Assembly (NCBI GenBank): GCA_044341215.1
Contig: JBIISC010000017.1
Location: 1 to 22,857, forward strand
Source: JAFMIT01 sp044341215
Lineage (GTDB): Bacteria > Actinomycetota > Actinomycetes > S36-B12 > UBA5976
Length of the DNA stretch: 22,857 bases
Direction of reading: 5' to 3'
Every line of letters starts with the position of its first letter. Position 1 is the stretch's first letter. The notes under the pieces were generated by a model, which was not told the origin of the DNA, ran no database searches, and saw only the letters and a program-made list of their open reading frames with translations. A program made the position numbers and the translations under genes. Shown here piece after piece: positions 21,097-22,857 of this stretch.

Positions 21097-21947
21097 TGCT
21101 TGGAAGCCAGCCAAGACCCACCTAGTACAAGTGGGAAACCAATTAGCAAACCTAGAGTTAGTTCTTCTCCTAAGAAAATCACTCCCAATAAAATTGCAAC
21201 TGCCGGATTTATGTAGGTAATCAAGGTTGCTTTCATGGGTCCAATTTCAGCTATTAATGCAAAAAACACTGCAAAACCCAAAATTGTTGAAACAACAGCT
21301 AATGTGATGATTGCCAAAATAGCTGAAGCGCCTGGTTGATGTGTAGGTAAGTGGCTCGGAACCAGAGGTAAATAAATCAAAGTCACAGCTAACGAAGACA
21401 TCGCAATCACCGAAGTTGAATCAGCAGACTTAAGCTTTGTTGAAATCAGAACTGGGGCAGTGGCATATCCAAGTGCAGCCCCAATCAGCATCAAGATCGC
21501 GCCTATGTTGATGTCGGAATTTAAGGAATCAACACCAACTAGAGCGAAAACTCCAGCAATGCCAATAGCAATACCTGCAATTCGCCGAACATTGAAGGCG
21601 TTGTCTTCACCTCGAATTCGGGAAGTTATAACTGCAAAAATAGGAACAACCGCAAGCATCAGTCCCGCGAGACCAGAACTAACACTTTTTTCAGCGGCCG
21701 TTACAAAATACCAAGGGAAAACCATTTCGATTACTGCAAACAAAGTGCAGTATTTCCAATAGTGCCAATTGCTTTTGAGTTTGCCCTGTTTCCAGACTAA
21801 AAGCAGCAAAATAAGTGCAGTTGGGGCACATCGGGCAAATACGATAAAAACTGGATCGAAGTCTTCAAGCGCGTACTTAATAAATAGGTAAGGAGTCCCC
21901 CAAATAATTGAGAGTGCTGCAAAGAGAAATGCACCGCGTTTAGACAC
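21093..21947 (-). CDS. EamA-family (DMT superfamily) metabolite exporter
   Basis: Ten-helix transporter of the drug/metabolite superfamily with two EamA domains (PF00892), 284 aa. The first repeat begins RGAFLFAALSIIWGTPYLFIKYALEDFDPVFIVFARC; the second repeat includes NIGAILMLIGAALGYATAPVLI and ends with PVAILLGVIFLGEELTLGLLIGFPLVLGGSWLA, the normal C-terminal pattern. The frame is open to 22169, but that extension is polar, would overlap the divergent muramidase gene and has no family features. GTG 21947 has TACTCT exactly 6 nt upstream (21959-21954), pointing to a leaderless transcript. Substrate unknown; amino acids or purines are typical. Its stop overlaps the hydrolase stop by 4 nt. Confidence 0.9.
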   Translation of the reverse strand: MSKRGAFLFAALSIIWGTPYLFIKYALEDFDPVFIVFARCAPTALILLLLVWKQGKLKSNWHYWKYCTLFAVIEMVFPWYFVTAAEKSVSSGLAGLMLAVVPIFAVITSRIRGEDNAFNVRRIAGIAIGIAGVFALVGVDSLNSDINIGAILMLIGAALGYATAPVLISTKLKSADSTSVIAMSSLAVTLIYLPLVPSHLPTHQPGASAILAIITLAVVSTILGFAVFFALIAEIGPMKATLITYINPAVAILLGVIFLGEELTLGLLIGFPLVLGGSWLASKH

Positions 21948-22018
21948 ATAGTGAGAGTAACAGTGCAAAATCTGCGATACTTTCCCACCGCAAATGAGAT
22001 GAAATGAGGTGGAAGCCA

Positions 22019-22857
22019 ATGCGAAAAATTTCTGGATTGCTAGTGCTTCCATTCTTAATTTCAGTTTTGTCCGTAGCACCTTCAAGCGCAGCAATTCCCG
22101 ATGCTCCAACGGTAAATACCCCAGTAAAGGTAAAAGCAGTTTCGTCACATTCGCGCATCGTTGTTTCACAAACTTTTGAATTGAGTGGCACCGTAAAGCC
22201 TGCCCGCAAAGGCGTCATTGTTGAACGCAAACTTTGGCAGAAGAAAAAATGGATTCGCGTAAATAACAGTAGAGCCAGAACCAATGCAAATGGTGAATGG
22301 AAGATGTCCGTAGTAGCTCCAGCCAGGCCACAAAAAGTTCGTTACAGAATCCAAGCGATTAATGTTTCAAGATCAACAGTTGTTGAAACCACTGTAAGCG
22401 TCGTGCCACCAAGACCAGATCCAACAATTGTGATCAAGACAAATGATTCAACAGTTCCATCTGCAGCCCTGACCAATATTGCTGGAACATTTCTTGATGC
22501 CGGTAAATCGATCTCGATTCAAGCCGAGCAACTAATTGAAGAGATTTGGACGCCAGTAAATGCGCAAACTTCTGTAGGACGCACTGCATGGGTGGCACGC
22601 GTGCAATTACCAACGGAAGCAGGCATCTACCAATATCGAATTAATGCAACGACCGCACGTGGTTCTGCAATTAGTAATCCAATAAATTTCACAGTCTTAC
22701 CGCCAGCAGCACTTCCAATCGATGCATTTGGTCCAGGTTCTCCATCTCGTATTTGGGGAATAGACATTTCGCGCTGGCAACATATGGCCGATACCAATAA
22801 TGATGGCGTTGCGGATTTGTTGGATGATGGAAAACCAATAGATTTCCAAAAGGCGTT
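22019..22857 (+). CDS. Secreted GH25 muramidase with N-terminal Ig-like domains, cut off by window edge
   Basis: Start of a secreted peptidoglycan hydrolase; the frame runs off the right edge (279 codons seen). A signal peptide (RKISGLLVLPFLISVLSVAPSSAA) is followed by two Ig/fibronectin-like stretches: one from about residue 45 (SQTFELSGTVKPARKGVIVERKL... NANGEWKMSVVAP) and one from about 140 (NIAGTFLDAGKSI... YQYRINATTARGSAISNPINFTVLP). At the end RIWGIDISRWQH opens a glycoside hydrolase family 25 catalytic domain, whose first Asp is in the GIDIS motif. ATG 22019 has GAGGTGG 6 nt upstream; ATG 22004 is in frame and would add five residues. Divergent from the EamA gene. The catalytic remainder is outside the window. 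Confidence 0.85.
   Translation, partial: MRKISGLLVLPFLISVLSVAPSSAAIPDAPTVNTPVKVKAVSSHSRIVVSQTFELSGTVKPARKGVIVERKLWQKKKWIRVNNSRARTNANGEWKMSVVAPARPQKVRYRIQAINVSRSTVVETTVSVVPPRPDPTIVIKTNDSTVPSAALTNIAGTFLDAGKSISIQAEQLIEEIWTPVNAQTSVGRTAWVARVQLPTEAGIYQYRINATTARGSAISNPINFTVLPPAALPIDAFGPGSPSRIWGIDISRWQHMADTNNDGVADLLDDGKPIDFQKA

Noticed and set aside
21948..22169. 74-residue N-terminal extension of the EamA protein
   Set aside because: It lies opposite the signal peptide region of the muramidase gene and is not membrane-like; the family start fits GTG 21947 with a -10 box 6 nt upstream.

Overview
The window looks like chromosome from a streamlined, low-to-mid GC actinobacterium, possibly of the freshwater or marine planktonic kind; the species cannot be fixed from the sequence alone. 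The reasons are very short intergenic gaps, interlocking stop codons, a mycoredoxin-like glutaredoxin beside a low-molecular-weight-phosphatase-type ArsC, and many genes that lack a Shine-Dalgarno sequence but carry a TANNNT -10 hexamer exactly 6 nt before the start codon, the actinobacterial leaderless pattern. I see no rRNA or tRNA gene, CRISPR array, transposase or phage module, and no gene-free stretch above 300 bases. || 1-2.7 kb (minus strand): class I fructose-bisphosphate aldolase (cut by the left edge), NhaA-type Na+/H+ antiporter and the rhodanese-type tRNA U34 hydroxylase TrhO. 2.7-4.2 kb (plus): a 41-residue cysteine-rich microprotein, an SCO1/SenC lipoprotein and a membrane-anchored TlpA/ResA-like thioredoxin, probably extracytoplasmic thiol chemistry. 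4.25-5.5 kb (minus): a Ste24-like M48 protease, divergent from a cysteine-free Rrf2 regulator and a TauE/SafE exporter (plus), followed by an AlkD-type DNA glycosylase. || 7.7-9.9 kb (minus): the most interesting block, a compact operon of sulfide:quinone oxidoreductase, a DsrC/TusE-like protein with a single C-terminal cysteine, and a DsrE2-like protein. A near-ideal CsoR/CstR-type operator (TACCCC-N3-GGGGTA) stands upstream and a strong stem-loop terminator downstream. Together with the nearby Rrf2-TauE unit this suggests reactive-sulfur oxidation and sulfane-sulfur handling without Dsr or Hdr enzymes in view. || 10.0-12.7 kb: an acyltransferase-3/SGNH membrane protein and a short-chain dehydrogenase-like protein with a displaced catalytic lysine. 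12.8-15.9 kb (plus): TspO and a complete CbiMNQO cobalt (or nickel) ECF transporter with a His-rich CbiQ N-terminus. 15.85-17.2 kb (minus): an arsenate-resistance operon, glutaredoxin-aquaporin-ArsC. || 17.3-20.4 kb (minus): MarR regulator, DHA2/EmrB-type drug exporter, PF04020 (YvlD-like) membrane protein and SpoU/TrmH RNA methyltransferase, apparently one operon behind a doubled TTGAC-N3-GTCAA operator. 20.5-22.9 kb: RBBP9-like hydrolase (plus), EamA exporter (minus) and the beginning of a secreted GH25 muramidase (plus, cut by the right edge).
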